A DNA stretch of 64,000 nucleotides, taken from contig CM060985.1 of NCBI GenBank assembly GCA_030765065.1, positions 176,144,096 to 176,208,095 of the forward strand, written 5' to 3'. The position numbers were made by a program, and so were the translations under genes. The notes under the pieces were generated by a model. The model was given only the letters and a program-made list of their open reading frames with translations. It made no database searches and was not told where the DNA came from. This DNA comes from Deroplatys truncata (Eukaryota; Arthropoda; Insecta; Mantodea; Mantidae). The stretch's first letter is position 1; the number at the start of each line of letters is the position of its first letter. This document shows positions 22,066-33,413 of this stretch, in pieces.

Positions 22066-22127
22066 TATATAAGCGAGCGCTCTCGCGGGCAGGCGGTCAG
22101 TGCCAGTCGAGGCAGTCGCGAGTCAGT
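22066..22127 (+). promoter_or_regulatory. possible TATA-initiator core promoter
   Basis: TATATAAG at 22,066-22,073 is followed 31 bp later by TCAGT (22,097-22,101), an arthropod initiator match, in a GC-rich island (GCGAGCGCTCTCGCGGGCAG) unlike its surroundings; further TCAGT follows at 22,123. This layout fits an LTR retrotransposon or gene promoter. No LTR ends were found. Confidence 0.35.
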
Positions 22128-22499
22128 GTGTATGTTAGCGACTACCTTCTATATAGGAATGTTGACAATTTTTTACTTTTTCATAGATAAGTATCGTTAA
22201 ATGCATTTGTACAACAATCCATACAGCTTTGAAGTCCAACACATTTTTGAAAGATAAATTATATTTAGAACTGAAATTTGTAAATTGTTTTTCTGTTTTA
22301 CTTGCTATGTATAGTAACAAGTGACCTACCTTCCTACCCATCTTCAATATTACACAGTCTAATAAATGCCCTCGACTGTTCATTCATATAGATTCCGCTT
22401 GAACACCGACGTAAATGACCAACAAATATCAGCTGTAAGATCCTGATCACTTTGTGTACTTGGCATTGTGTATTCTCTCTTGCACACAAAAAACGTCCG
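22128..22499. other. unassigned spacer
   Basis: No support for a gene or known repeat; short frames only. Confidence 0.3.
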
Positions 22500-22735
22500 T
22501 GAGTTTATCCAAGCATTCCCACGTTGTACACTCGCTTCCATTTATGCTGTCTCCGCAGCATTGGGAAGCATTCTACTGGCCTTCACAGGTAAGGATGCAC
22601 ATCAAGAAGGAAGTGCGTGTATCTGTTTATCTTTTCGTTCATGCAGTAGCGTCTTGTTTTGTGTGAACAGTTGGGGATTATTTACATATGAATATATAAC
22701 TTTGAGCAATTGCTTTACTCACCATTAGTTATAAT
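22500..22735 (+). repeat. long inverted repeat, left copy
   Basis: About 235 bp matching the reverse complement of 25,806-26,045: CACTCGCTTCCATTTATGC, CTCCGCAGC, TGCATGCAGTxGxGTCxTGTTTT-type block, and TATAACTTTxAGCAAT. The plus frame reads ICLSFRSCSSVLFCVNSWGL and the partner reads VCLPFRACSGVLFYVHISRL, so a reading frame is shared. The class is unknown. Confidence 0.65.
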
Positions 22736-22972
22736 AACCACATTTAAACAAAAGTGCCTGGGCAACTAAACCTGGCATTGAACAAAAATGGAGATTGAAC
22801 ACATTATTAAAATAATGTCTACTAATTTTGTCCTATTTGAGAGTAAGAGGTTTAATGTATTTGAGTTTTACATTATGTTGCACTTAAACACATCTTCAGG
22901 GAAAATTTGTACAAAAATAGAGTTCTATTTGTGTACATGATGTGTCTTGAAACGGTTGAAAGTATACTATAA

Positions 22973-24350
22973 TAACGGGAGAGCCAAATAGCTACGAACC
23001 GGCTAAGCGGTGTTTTTCCACTGGGCATGTGGAAACAAGATAACGCACTGCTGCTATAAACAAGGTCACGCTATTGACGTGGTTTTGGTCTGCAGTGTGA
23101 AGTGCAGTATTGAGTTGACGGTGATGTGGTTCAATTATTATGAGTTATTCATTATTTTGTCCTCTACTTAGTCACAAAGTATATCATGGCTCAGCATATG
23201 TTTTCTACTGCACAGCATGTATTTATATATGACTCGTATGTGTTAACTCAGTTAGCTCGCCAAGTGAAAGTACGATTTGCAGAAGGATTTCCAGGTGTAA
23301 AATTTCCAGGCCATACAACAATCCATGAACTTTGCAATAAATTTCAGGTCACAGGAAGTGTTCAGGCTAAGAACTCTAAAAGATGGCGTACGGTTTTTAC
23401 CAAAGATACATTAGACGACATCGGTCATCGTTTGGAGAATTCACTTAGGCGTTTTTCACAACAGGCAGGCATTTCGCATGGCTCTGCGTGAAGAGCTACA
23501 AAATAGCTGAAGTTAAAACCATACAAAATAACTGTGGCGCGTGCTCTTCAACCAGGTGATCCTGTAATTAGGCGCACATTTTGTGAGTGGAGTCTCAATA
23601 GTGCACACAATGTCGAAATAGACCCATATTTAATATTTTTCACGGACTAGGCTTGGTTCCACCTTCATGGATATGTGTGTACACAAAATAGTTGTTATTG
23701 GAGCTCTGACAAACCTAATATTGTTCATGAAGTACTCCCTCATGTCGAAAAAATTGATGTATTGTGCGCCATATTGGAGAAAGAGTATTAGAACCAATTT
23801 TTTCCAGTCAACAGTTAATACCCGTACATAAGTGAATATAATTTTGCCTCCTTTGTTTTTTTAGAGAATTATCAGAGAGGGACCGTGATTTTTGTTTCAA
23901 CAACACTCTGCAACAGCTCATACGGCCAGTATTTCGATGAGAACAATTGAAAGTGTGTTTGAGGACAGAATTATTAGTAGAGATTTGTGGCCCCCTCGTT
24001 CCCCCGACCTAACCCCCTGCGATTTATATCTCTGGGATAACTTAAAACAAAGTATACAAGACAAACCCACACACCCAGGAAGAATTAAAACAAAATATCC
24101 GCCAAGAAATTTCTCCAAGTGAACTACGGCGAGTGATGGATAGTTTTCTAAAGAGGTGTATAAATGACGACGGTAGCCAGTTTTAGCATCTCCTTTCATA
24201 AAGTTGGTAAGTAAAGCCTTTAAAAGTAGTTTTAAAAATGTTGTATGGTTTCATCCGCGCCTTTCTATGATAGCGGCAGACGGCAACGAGCGCCTAGGAC
24301 GCGGACAGGAAAAACACGCAGCCGGTTCGTAGTTTTTGGCTCTCTCTGTA
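22973..24350 (+). mobile_element. mariner-like DNA transposon with TIRs
   Basis: 1,378 bp, with TA at both edges and inverted ends: left GAGAGCCAAATAGCTACGAA, right (reverse complement) GAGAGCCAAAAACTACGAAC, extending to GTGTTTTTCC for about 40 bp. It carries a broken transposase. Its 3' end recurs in the rearranged relic at 12,779-13,267. Confidence 0.85.
23186..24195 (+). pseudogene. mariner-like transposase (HTH plus DDE), inactivated
   Basis: ATG at 23,186 starts a frame with an N-terminal helix-turn-helix region (FIYDSYVLTQLARQVKVRFA, then TTIHELCNKFQVTGSVQAKN), as in the large insect family annotated with DUF4817. A stop follows GISHGSA (about 23,490). Downstream frames give AWFHLHGYVCTQN (about 23,648), FQQHSATAHTASISMRTIES (second catalytic region; Asp replaced by His) and LWPPRSPDLTPCDLYLW (about 23,985-24,035, third catalytic region). 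Multiple frameshifts make it non-functional. In life it would transpose its own element. Confidence 0.8.
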
Positions 24351-24607
24351 GAAGTAAAAAACGTTACAGTAAACATTGGGCCGCAAACGAGCTATGCGTG
24401 AGATAATTGCAAATGTGTGATTACAAGCCCCCACTAACTTCATTAAGCTACTCGTTCTAATTAGTACAAATGAATTTGAAAAGTACACTTTTTGTTTAAT
24501 AATCGCCATTCTAAGTCTCCTCAAAGCTCATCCATAGCTGAACTTAACAAGGAGTACAATTCTACTTTAGTATGTTACATGTTGTTAATAATGTACACTC
24601 TTCCCTG

Positions 24608-24985
24608 TTAAAGGAGGCGTTCTAAGTGTCGTCCTTGCCTATACTGCACTCGTCTCTGCTGAGAGCTTTGAATTATTTCAAACACTCCCGGATCATCTCG
24701 GAATTCTTGACAAGCATGTACAATCCTCTGCCTCCAATACCTCAACGGTATCAACGGGAGTGCTGTACACCACAATTTTGAGGTGATCCAATACAGAAAT
24801 ATCCAAAAGATTGAGATCGGATGATCGCGGAGGCCAAGGTACAGATCCTCCTCGACCTATCCATCTTGGATCATATCTCCACTTTAGATGTCTTCTTACA
24901 GTAGTAGAAAAATGTCGCAGTGTTCCATCATGCATGTACCACATACTCCGGCGTTGCTCAACGGGAACATCCTCAAGCAATTAAC
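24608..24985 (-). pseudogene. mariner-like transposase C-terminal relic
   Basis: The minus strand reads RRSMWYMHDGTLRHFSTTVR (second catalytic Asp in MHDG), RWIGRGGSVPWPPRSSDLN, then LDISVLDHLKIVVYSTPVD, the catalytic C-terminus of a mariner-like transposase different from the neighbours. A frameshift near 24,693 separates the tail RRVQYRQGRHLERLL. The N-terminal half is absent; the fold-back element begins directly upstream. Confidence 0.7.
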
Positions 24986-24990
24986 GCCAG

Positions 24991-25741
24991 TGTCTCTACT
25001 GCGCGAGACAGCCGGCAGAGGCGGATTATAATGCTTACCTTATAATAGATGATGGAAATATAGATCTTCTGCGCTCAAACAGGCAGCATATCTAGTGTAA
25101 ATATTCTCGCTCACTCTCCGAAGCTTGCAGCAGGAATTCTTGTGATTTCTTGCACAATGTTTTCTCCAAGTTCCTGTAGTGTGCGAGGATTGGAACGATA
25201 CACTTTGTCTTTTAAAGAACCCCATAAATAAAAATCACAACTCGTTAGGTCAGGAGAACGAGGGGGTCACAAATTAACACTAATTATTCTTTCATCAAAC
25301 ACCTCTCATTGCGTGTAATGATTCGGCAGCCGTATGTGCTGTTGTAGAATCTTGCTGGAACCAACCATACGATTTCGTTTTTTCTGTGAAGCGTTTGCAA
25401 AATGGCCTCAGAATTAACCTCTGATTTCGCTCTGCGTTTATTGTTTCATCAAAGAATATGGGTGATATTCTTTTAGCACTGACCGTACACCACACTCCAA
25501 TTTTCTGATCATAATGAGGCGTTTCATCACAAGAATTCCTGCTGCTGAACTTCGGAGAGTGAGCGAGAATATTTACACGAGATATGCTGCCTGTTTGAGA
25601 GCAGAAGGTCAACATTTCCAGCATTTATTATAAGGTAAGGATTTTAGTCCACCTCTGCTGGCGTAATTTCCCCGGCGACTGCCGGCTGTCTCGCGCAGTA
25701 GAGAGAGGCCGCGAGTGGGTTCGAATATTATTTAACTACCT
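24991..25741. mobile_element. fold-back derivative of a mariner-like transposon
   Basis: The left arm (24,991-25,128) is the inverted copy of the right arm (25,549-25,741): both carry the GAGAGTGAGCGAGAATATTT / GCTGCCTGTTTGAGAGCxGA block and CCGGCTGTCTCGCGCAGTAG pointing outward. Between them the minus strand encodes the catalytic half of the transposase (KIGVWCTVSAKRISPIFFDE, YGWFQQDSTTAHTAAESLHA, then PRSPDLTSCDFYLWGSLKDK). Both termini therefore derive from the same 3' end, giving inverted repeats of about 140-190 bp. The lone arm at 7,505-7,692 is the same family. Confidence 0.75.
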
Positions 25742-25805
25742 TGCACTTTCAACTGTTTCAGCTTGCGCTATTAATTATGATACATACTGTATATTTAAGC
25801 ATGGT

Positions 25806-26045
25806 TTATATTGTATGTGGGTGATTGTGAGTAAACTTATTGCTGAAAGTTCTATATTGATATGTTAATAATCTAGAAATGTGAACGTAAAACAGGACAC
25901 CACTGCATGCACGAAAAGGTAAACAGACACACACACACCTCCTCCTTGTCGTACACATTCGCATGTAAAGGCCTATACAGTGCCTCCCAAGGCTGCGGAG
26001 GCGGCATAAATGGAAGCGAGTGCACCAAAACGCAAAACACATTCT
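25806..26045 (-). repeat. long inverted repeat, right copy
   Basis: Reverse-complement partner of 22,500-22,735, 3.1 kb away, with the mariner-like element and the fold-back element lying between them. Better preserved reading frame (78 codons on the minus strand). Confidence 0.65.
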
Positions 26046-26780
26046 TCTTTAGAATTGCAATTATACTCTGAAGTCACATACGATGATACAGATATTTTTG
26101 CAAGCAGGTAGCAGTCAACACACTGAGCTACGCCTCAACATTTCGCAGACACCTGGAGGGGCTCCCAACATCCCATGAAGAACATCAGTGATATAATCGC
26201 ACTCAGAGCATCTATAAAAATCCTACGTATCTAAATGTATAACCACTAATGTTTCAGTTTAATATGGCTTTGATTAATTTAACTAAACACGTCAACATTT
26301 TATGTTACCAATAAATCTATATGAATATTGTAAAGAGAGAAAATGTGTGTGTTTGTGTTTGTGTGTCTATAATTTTTTCACTATTGAAAAGCCCAATTCT
26401 TTCTAACTGATACGAGGCTGGAAAACACTTCTAATATCATTTAATATATTACTAAACCATTAAAAAGGGTTTACAAAGCCCTTATACTTGAATACGAAGT
26501 TATAAAAGAACATATTTGCGAAGAAGGCTTGACTTATAGTTGAAAATGCCATGGAGTAGAAAATGGTTGTTACTCCGCGGAATATAATAGTTGCTATCTC
26601 CGCAGGGTATGAAAACAAAAGCAAGTTATATTTAATTGCAGGGAATACTGGTGTGCAAAACCTAAGGGCGAGATGGGTAAAGTAGCATAACAAATGAACT
26701 ACTTGGTGGAAGTAGATGAGCATGTTGCCAGAGGTCTCTCACACGTACACAGAAAGCTGGACGTCACATGGCGTGGGTGT
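26046..26780. other. unassigned spacer
   Basis: Holds an 87-codon hydrophobic minus frame (26,460-26,723) with no ATG context, homolog or splice support. Otherwise nothing seen. Confidence 0.3.
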
Positions 26781-26904
26781 AGCGAGCGTATAGTGCCAAA
26801 TGGGTCTAGTCCCGCAACACGGGGCAGTTGACGAAACAGCACAAGACAATGTGTGGCAATTGGCGAGCTGTTACGGTGTACTGTAGTGGTGTTCTTCATT
26901 GCAA

Positions 26905-27908
26905 CATGGGCCGTAGACACCATTTGGATGACTTCACACGGGGAAGAAGGGCGAAGTGTGACGAATGTTGCTCAGGAGTTTGGAATTGCTCACAACATTG
27001 TTTCACGTCTATGGGGAATTTTCCAAACCACAGGCACTGCTGTCCCAAGGAGAGGAGTTGGTGGTCGACCACGCTCATCGACTGCAGCAGATGACCGCTA
27101 CATTGTACAACAGGCAAGAAAGCATCTACACTAAATAGTGGGTGCAAATGCAACCACATTTAACAGGACAGCTAGGCACGCAATCTCACGATACACAGTG
27201 GCACGGGTACTACACAGAGGTTGTTTCTTTGTGCGACGGCCAGTGCGTTGTGTTCCATAGACATCCGCACATCGGCGGCACCGTTTGCGATGGTACCAAG
27301 AGCATCAAAATTGGACCAACGAGGAATGGGGTCGCGTGCTCTTCTCGAATGAGAGCAGATTCGGTCTAAGTACTGATTCTCGACGTACCCTCATCTGGTG
27401 AGAGGAGGGAATACGTAAAGAACCCAGGAACATCCTTGAACATGATCGTTTTTGTGGTCCGGGTGTTATGGTTTGAGGAGGCATAATGTTGCATGGGCGC
27501 ACCGACCTCCAAATCTTGAACACGGTACGCTCACTGGTCAATGTTATTGTGATACTGTACTCCTTCCCCATGTGCATCTTTTCAGGGGTGCAGTCGGCCC
27601 TGACTTCATTTTTATGAATGACAATGCGCAACTGCATCGTGGAGGTTCTCTTGGAACAAGAGGATATTCGGCGAATGTACCTGCCTGCCCGTTTCCCCGA
27701 TTTAAATCCCATCAAACACATGTGGGATGCTTTGGGGAGACGCATTGCAGCACATCCACAAGCACCAACAACCATCCAACAGTTGTCAACTGTGCTGATG
27801 GAGGAATGGAACGTCCTACCACAAGAACTGCTTACCAATCTTGTGGCCAGCATGGGAGCACGATGTAGAGCATGTATTGCTGCCCCTGGTGATCATACAC
27901 CGTTTTAA
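26905..27908 (+). pseudogene. Tc1-like transposase (second family), inactivated
   Basis: ATG at 26,905 starts MGRRHHLDDFTRGR, then a small frameshift near 26,948 leads to EGRSVTNVAQEFGIAHNIVS and GGRPRSSTAADDRYIVQQAR (helix-turn-helix and GRPR hook). A TAA follows KHLH. Further frames carry the DDE core: EWGRVLFSNESRFGL (Asp to Asn at the first catalytic site), DFIFMNDNAQLH, and MYLPARFPDLNPIKHMWDAL (Glu to Lys at the third site), ending with ACIAAPGDHTPF-stop at 27,906-27,908. All three catalytic neighbourhoods are altered or split. No TIRs were recognised outside the frame. The family is common in insects. Confidence 0.85.
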
Positions 27909-28649
27909 GCACCATGTATCTGTTTCTGTAAATCTGGAAAGCCACAGTATGTCGTATTGACTTTAGTGTAGCTTATGATCTATGAATAAAAGTGGCATTT
28001 CTGTTCGTCTCATTGCATATTTGGTTTAGTTGCCTACTGTAGCAGTTCCCTCTATTCAAGTTTCATCGAGCTATGTGTCACAGCATGCGAATATTACTTT
28101 TGTCCTTGGGTTTTGCACAACAGTGTACATAGATGGCCATTATGTAACACTTCAAGAAACAGAAGAGGGTTTAAAACGCGACATACGATCCTGTATTATA
28201 TTGGTTTCTTTGATTGCCATTTATCAGATACTGCAAATGTGGTGTAATGAAACAGTGTCAAAACCTCTGAATAAGCCTTACTGTATCTTTATAGATGTAT
28301 ACGCCGAAGTTTCTGGAAACCAAAATCTTCCAATAATTGTCATTAAACAATTTTTTTTATTTCCTTCGTGCGTATGTTGGAATCAATTTCTTCAATAGCA
28401 CGTGGTAAATAATTGTATAAGAGAGAACACTGCTATCATTAGAGATCAATGAACCGAGATTTTAGATTAACTGGGAAAGTTAATTTTCTCGATGTTCGTA
28501 GAATATATATGGGATTGCGGAATCTATATATTCACCAGCTTCACCTCTATTTCGTTATATATGTTAAGAGTTTCCATATTAAGTGACAATTATGGGACTA
28601 AAGTCAAGGTACGAAGGTTTAAATTTTCACCTACTGCAATTATACAAGT
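27909..28649. other. unassigned spacer
   Basis: The first part may be the 3' end of the Tc1-like element. A 122-codon plus ORF (28,030-28,398) lacks recognisable motifs; see rejected items. Confidence 0.3.
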
Positions 28650-28885
28650 GACCGATGGAGGCGTCTCCGTGGTAACGTGTGAGGATGGTCCCGCGTTCGA
28701 TTAACGGTGACCACCCACTCTGACCATGTTTTTTCGTGGTTTTCCCTGGTTGGCAAAAGGCGAATGATAGAGTGGTATATTCTGCCACGAATTTCCTTTC
28801 ATTTCACTTCCGTTTCACGTTTCAGGTTGACTCCGGGCTGTGGTTCGGTAGATGTCAGGCAGATGTCGCAGAGGCTTGTATTTGG
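28650..28885 (+). repeat. tRNA-derived SINE, 5' part
   Basis: tRNA-like head (GGTCCCGCGTTCGATTAACG is the B-box region) followed by the shared body start CACCCACTCTGACCATG and GTGGTTTTCCCTGGTTGG. The 3' two thirds of the body are missing. Confidence 0.65.
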
Positions 28886-28929
28886 AACTTCCTCTCAGCC
28901 TTGCTAGAGGGAAACCTGTAGAGCCTTCA

Positions 28930-30002
28930 TTGCCAGGTCGTGTTTCCCCAGTCCTACTAGAGGAATGTCTTCTAGTGACACTCTCGTGGCCGGATGGACA
29001 ATCCTGGAGCTTTTAGAGAACCCTGCGCGTCTCTATCGATTTGCAACGGCATCGCTCTGCAATTATACGTCTCCGGAGGTTCACTCACCTCATACGTTCC
29101 TCCCGGGTGTGTACGCACAGAAGATCCATTGTGGGTCCTATCAAATCCAGCAAGTTACTGGACACACTTTATCACTCTTTGGTTACATCCAAGCTTGATT
29201 ACGGGTGCATTGTCTATTCGTCGGCGCGTCCATCTGCGTTACGTCGATTGAATACCATTCACCATCTTGGCATAAGAGTCGCTACGGGGGCATTTCCAAC
29301 CAGCCTTGTATCTAGTATATATGCTGAAGCTGCTGAGTCTCCGCTGTCCTTCAGGCGTGAGATGCTTTTGTGCAGCTATGCCTGTCGACTCTCAACCTTG
29401 CCTGACCACCCGTCCTTAGAGTTACTTTTCGAGGAGTCGCTTGATCGGCAATATTTAATTAGCTGCTCTGCATTGCTCCCTCCAGGGGTTCGATTTCGCC
29501 AGCTTCTTCGGCATCTGGACGTTACGCCAGCGCAGGCCCTTCCAAGGAAACGCGTTTTCCTCCATGGTTGCGCGCTGAGGCCCACTGCCACCTTGGGTTA
29601 ACGTCGATGCCGAAGAATGAGACCCCTTCTTCAGGCTTTAGATCAGCGTTTTTAGAACTACAAGTGCAATTCGGGGAATGCCATTTTAATTATTCTGCTG
29701 GGTCTAAGACTGATGTTGGAGTAGGGTGTGGCTTTGTTTTTGATGAGCATAGTTTTACCTTTCGTTTACCTGGGCAATGTTCGATTTTTACCACCGAAGG
29801 TTTTAGTATTTATCAATGTGTTTTATACGACTTACGGCACTGTGTTGTTTGTACGGACTCTCTGAGTGCCCTTCAGAGTATTAACGCGCTGTACCATTAC
29901 CATCCGCTCGAACAGCGCATACATGGCCTGCTCCACTCGCTTGGTGCCTCTGGCATCAGTATCGTTCTGACACAGGATTGTTTCCCCACCAAAGGGACTT
30001 AG
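28930..30002 (+). pseudogene. LINE relic: RT C-terminus plus RNase H
   Basis: Plus frame 29,041-29,601 reads SLVTSKLDYGCIVYSSARPS, ALRRLNTIHHLGIRVATGAF and SPLSFRREMLLCSYACRLST, the region that follows the reverse transcriptase domain in RNase H-bearing LINEs. After a frameshift (about 29,580) the RNase H domain follows: SAGSKTDVGVGCGFVFDEHS (metal-binding Asp region; a usual TDGS is SAGS), HCVVCTDSLSALQSINALYH (TDS motif) and YHPLEQRIHGLLHSL. It belongs to the I/R1/LOA-like group, distinct from the copy at 5.4 kb. The catalytic RT motifs are absent, so it is 5'-truncated. Confidence 0.8.
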
Positions 30003-30536
30003 TGTGCAGCATTTCCATAACTTAGAGGACTGTCGGGGGAGGTTAAGGGTGTCAGACATTCCCACAAAGTTTCACATAATTTTGCAGGAATATCAGGGAA
30101 TGTTTCATCCGTTATTAGGAATAGTGGGGGCAGTACGAGATTACTATATGAGGGTTAAAGTGGGGATTTACTATAAAATCTTCTAGAATATTGTACAATA
30201 ACTTTATAAACAATGTGGTAAATGAAACAATTAAATCACTATTCGAGTTTATAAAGAAAACCGTTTAAGTCACGCAGTCAGTATAAAATTGTAAGGGTAT
30301 AGGATATATAGGTTTCTCTGCAACATATGATTTATGGCAGGTAAATTAGTCACTAGTGCATCACATGCATATCAACTCGCTGAACTCTGTCTTCCCGTCG
30401 CTCCTGGCCCATTAAACTCAATTACGTTTAACTGGATTCATGTCAGCAGATCGTGAAGATTAATGCATCTAGTTCATCTCCACAGATTCCTCAAGCGATA
30501 TACCAACTGCATCACACAGAACTAAATTGCTTGTTT
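30003..30536. other. unassigned spacer
   Basis: Possible LINE 3' remnant at the left; nothing else recognised. Confidence 0.3.
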
Positions 30537-31645
30537 TATGAGGTGTTTTTAAAGTAAGTGCCGATATTTTTTTTAAAAAATAGAACATTATTTTCTAAAT
30601 ACTTTATTATGTGCTTCTCCACATACTCATCGTTATTCAGGCACTTGTATAGGAAAACCTGTTTTTGTATGCCTTCGTCAAAGAATGATGCCGCCTGTTA
30701 TGAAGGCCAAGTCTACATTTGTTTTTTCACAATATCATCATGGTTGAAATGTTTTCCACCAAGAATTTCTTCAGGTGAAGATCGCTTCGTGGCAAATCTG
30801 GACTGTAGGAGGTTGGTCGAATGGTTTCCAAAAATGATGCGATGAGATCTTGAGTTTGTTCGGCTGTGTTCGGCCGGGCATTGTCATGAAACAAAAGGAT
30901 TCTCACAAAAGACACCTTTTACTGTTGTATTTCTGAGGAAGAATTCAACCAGCAAAACACCTTGTCTGTCTCAGTAAACCGTGCACATGATCTTGCGTGT
31001 GGATATCGTATATTTGAATTTCTTCTTCACGGAGGATGTTGTGGGCCTCCACTCCATGAATGTTGTTTTGATTCAGGAGTGATGTAAGACATCCATGTCT
31101 CATCACCTGCAAGAGTGTGCGCCAGCAAATCATTGCCTTCCTCAGCATATCCCGTGAGAAAAGTCAGTGCAGCGCCGGATCTCTTATTCTTGTGCTCATC
31201 AGTAACAATTTTGGGCACCCATCTTGAGCACAATTTCGGAAAGTATAATGTTGTAGAGGACTGACTTTGAAACTTGAGGAAAATGTAAAGACAACACTGA
31301 TATGATGAAACGTCTGTCCTCGCCAATGTTTTCTTTCACTGCTTGCACCAAATAATCGTGGTCACATAGCCTCATCGTGCACATTTTCACAACCTCACAC
31401 GATGAATGTTTGCTGGCGTAACATTTCTCGCTTCCAAAAAGCGAATCACTCACCTGACTTTACAGTCGGCGAGACGTTCCATTGTTTTAAATATTTCGAA
31501 ACGCTCTAACAGAGGTAAACACAAAGTAACGATCGCTCACAGCTGTGTCTGGCTTTCTAATGAATGGTGGACGTGAACCCGCATTTCAAAATCGCGACTG
31601 CAGCGGCAAAATTTTGAAACGGTACCTACTTTAAAACACCCTTCG
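30537..31645 (-). mobile_element. mariner element with decayed TIRs
   Basis: Left end GAGGTGTTTTTAAAGTAAGT and right end (reverse complement) GGGTGTTTTAAAGTAGGTAC are inverted copies followed by similar TTTT-rich sequence, about 30 bp in all. TA lies at the left edge (30,537). The length (about 1.1 kb) is slightly short for mariner. Confidence 0.75.
30590..31482 (-). pseudogene. mariner transposase (DD34D type), inactivated
   Basis: Begins at an ATG at 31,482 (MERLADCKVR-stop), then VIRFLEARNVTPANIHR, DHDYLVQAVKENIGEDRRFI, GDETWMSYITPESKQHS (first catalytic Asp; about 31,100), CTVYWDRQGVLLVEF, LLFHDNARPNTAEQTQDLIA (second Asp; about 30,890) and TSYSPDLPRSDLHLKKFL (third Asp block). Frameshifts and at least two stops break it. 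The family resembles mariners related to the SETMAR/irritans type. It does not match the mariner at 35 kb. Confidence 0.85.
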
Positions 31646-31699
31646 CACAAAACGTTAATGAATTCCTAAGAATATGAAACATTAATCGGAAACATTGTT

Positions 31700-32525
31700 A
31701 CTTTCTCTATTACGTATAGTAAGTAGGGAAAGTATTGTATTCCATACAGAAATTCGATACCGAGATTTCACCGGAAATATATGTTTTGAGACCCCCTGAA
31801 TCCAAAAAAAGCATTTTTGGAAACATGTCCGTGTGTGTGTCTGTGAACAGCATAACTCAGAAACGAACAGTCAGATAAACACTAAACTTGGTATTTAGGT
31901 TCAGTATCTTCCAGAGATGCGACACAAAGGTTTTAAAGAAAATCTCCCCACCCCAGATTACCCTTTACATGGAAGATTTTTTGAAAATTTTAATTTTCTC
32001 AAAAATGGCTCTTAACGATTTTGATTAAAATATCATATGTTTAATATATTTTCATGACAAATAAAATGTATATCTTGAATTTTCTGGGAATGTCTCCAAA
32101 AGTATTCATTGTGAACGACTTTTGCATAACTGGTAAACTATAAGAGATAGACAAAATTTTACTACACAAAAATGTAGATCGCATTAAAATAACAATTTAT
32201 GTCATATACATTTTTTTTGTTGAGCGAACCACTTTTGAGATATTGCTTGTTATTCCCTTAAATTTTTCAATACTTGTTTTCTCAAATGGGAATTCGTTAT
32301 TCATTTTTTATGTCCTGGTAATGCAAAGAGAATGGAATACTCCACATAGCAACCAGCTCTTAAAATATTTGACTATCGCTTAAAGCCTACCAATTTCCCT
32401 TGCATCTACAAGAAAATTATCAATAAGATTAACATCACGATTAACATGAAGCATAAGGAGAATAAGCGTTTGTAAAAATAGTTTGACCAACAGTAGAGAA
32501 AGTCATGTGAGTGCAACACATCAGA
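31700..32525 (+). repeat. ACTTTC repeat, subfamily a, full length
   Basis: ACTTTCTCTATTACGTATAG to CACATCAGA. Well preserved, with GTGTGTGTGTCTGTG near 31,830. Useful as a reference copy. The right side is not followed by a T run, unlike most copies. Confidence 0.85.
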
Positions 32526-32675
32526 TATTTAGGTATTTGTTTCCAAATGCATTAATTGCGTTTTTTCCGCTCTTTCTAGCACATAATACCAAAAGTCTCA
32601 TGTCTTTCTCTGTTCACTCTTCTACAAGCTATTGTTACAAAGTTTTCTCAGTTGTTGCTTACAAAATCTGAATTG

Positions 32676-33413
32676 CTATATTCACATGAATTTCTCTACC
32701 CTCTATCATTTAAATCCAGATTCCGGAAATAGCTGTATTACACATTAATGGGAACAACCCTAGTCAAATGTTTAAGAACTGGAGGCTGTATGCTCGCCTT
32801 AAAATTACATCTTATTTATTTGCAACAGCGAGAGACAACTAAAAGTCGACTATAATAATGACCTAAAAATGAACAATTCGAACCATTATTAACGGATATG
32901 TTGGAAGTGAGTGACACTACAAGAAAGGTTATTTGGAATAAATTGCGTTTTTTAACGAGATTCACATTTTTTTTTGCAGTACGTTTTCGTGTATCGTTCA
33001 AGGTTAACCATTTATACAAGACTATAGAAATTTCCCTCCACATGATAAGAACTTCATAGGCTTTTCCCACAAAATTCATGATATATATTTAATTTAAATT
33101 TTAATCAAAATCGTTAGGGCTATTTTTGAGAAAATAAAAAATTGCGAAAAATGTTCCATGAAAAGTGTGGTTGGTATTGGGGGAGATCGGAAATCTTTGT
33201 GTGCATTCTTGGAAGGTGCTTAACTTAAATACAAAGTTAGGTGTTTATCGGAATTTTTGTTTTTGAGTTAAGCTGTTAAAAATTTTTCCTAAAAATGATT
33301 TCTTTTTTGGTTCAAGAGCCTTCAAAACATGCTTTTTTGGTGAAACCTCTATATGAAAGTTTGGGTGCAATGCAATACCTACTCTACCTAATATACACCC
33401 TGTAGAGAGGGTA
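32676..33413 (-). repeat. ACTTTC repeat, subfamily b
   Basis: Minus-oriented b copy from TTCTCTACCCTCTATCATTT to a decayed 5' hairpin (ACCCTGTAGAGAGGGTAAA). Highly diverged; the CGCGATGTCATGG block is degraded to GAGAGACAAC. Confidence 0.7.

Noticed and set aside
26460..26723. 87-codon hydrophobic minus frame resembling membrane segments
   Set aside because: No supporting start, splice site or known family; AT-rich DNA easily encodes Phe/Ile/Tyr-rich frames.
28030..28398. 122-codon plus-strand ORF
   Set aside because: No motif, no splice or promoter context and no repeat homology; length is within what chance allows in 64 kb of six frames.
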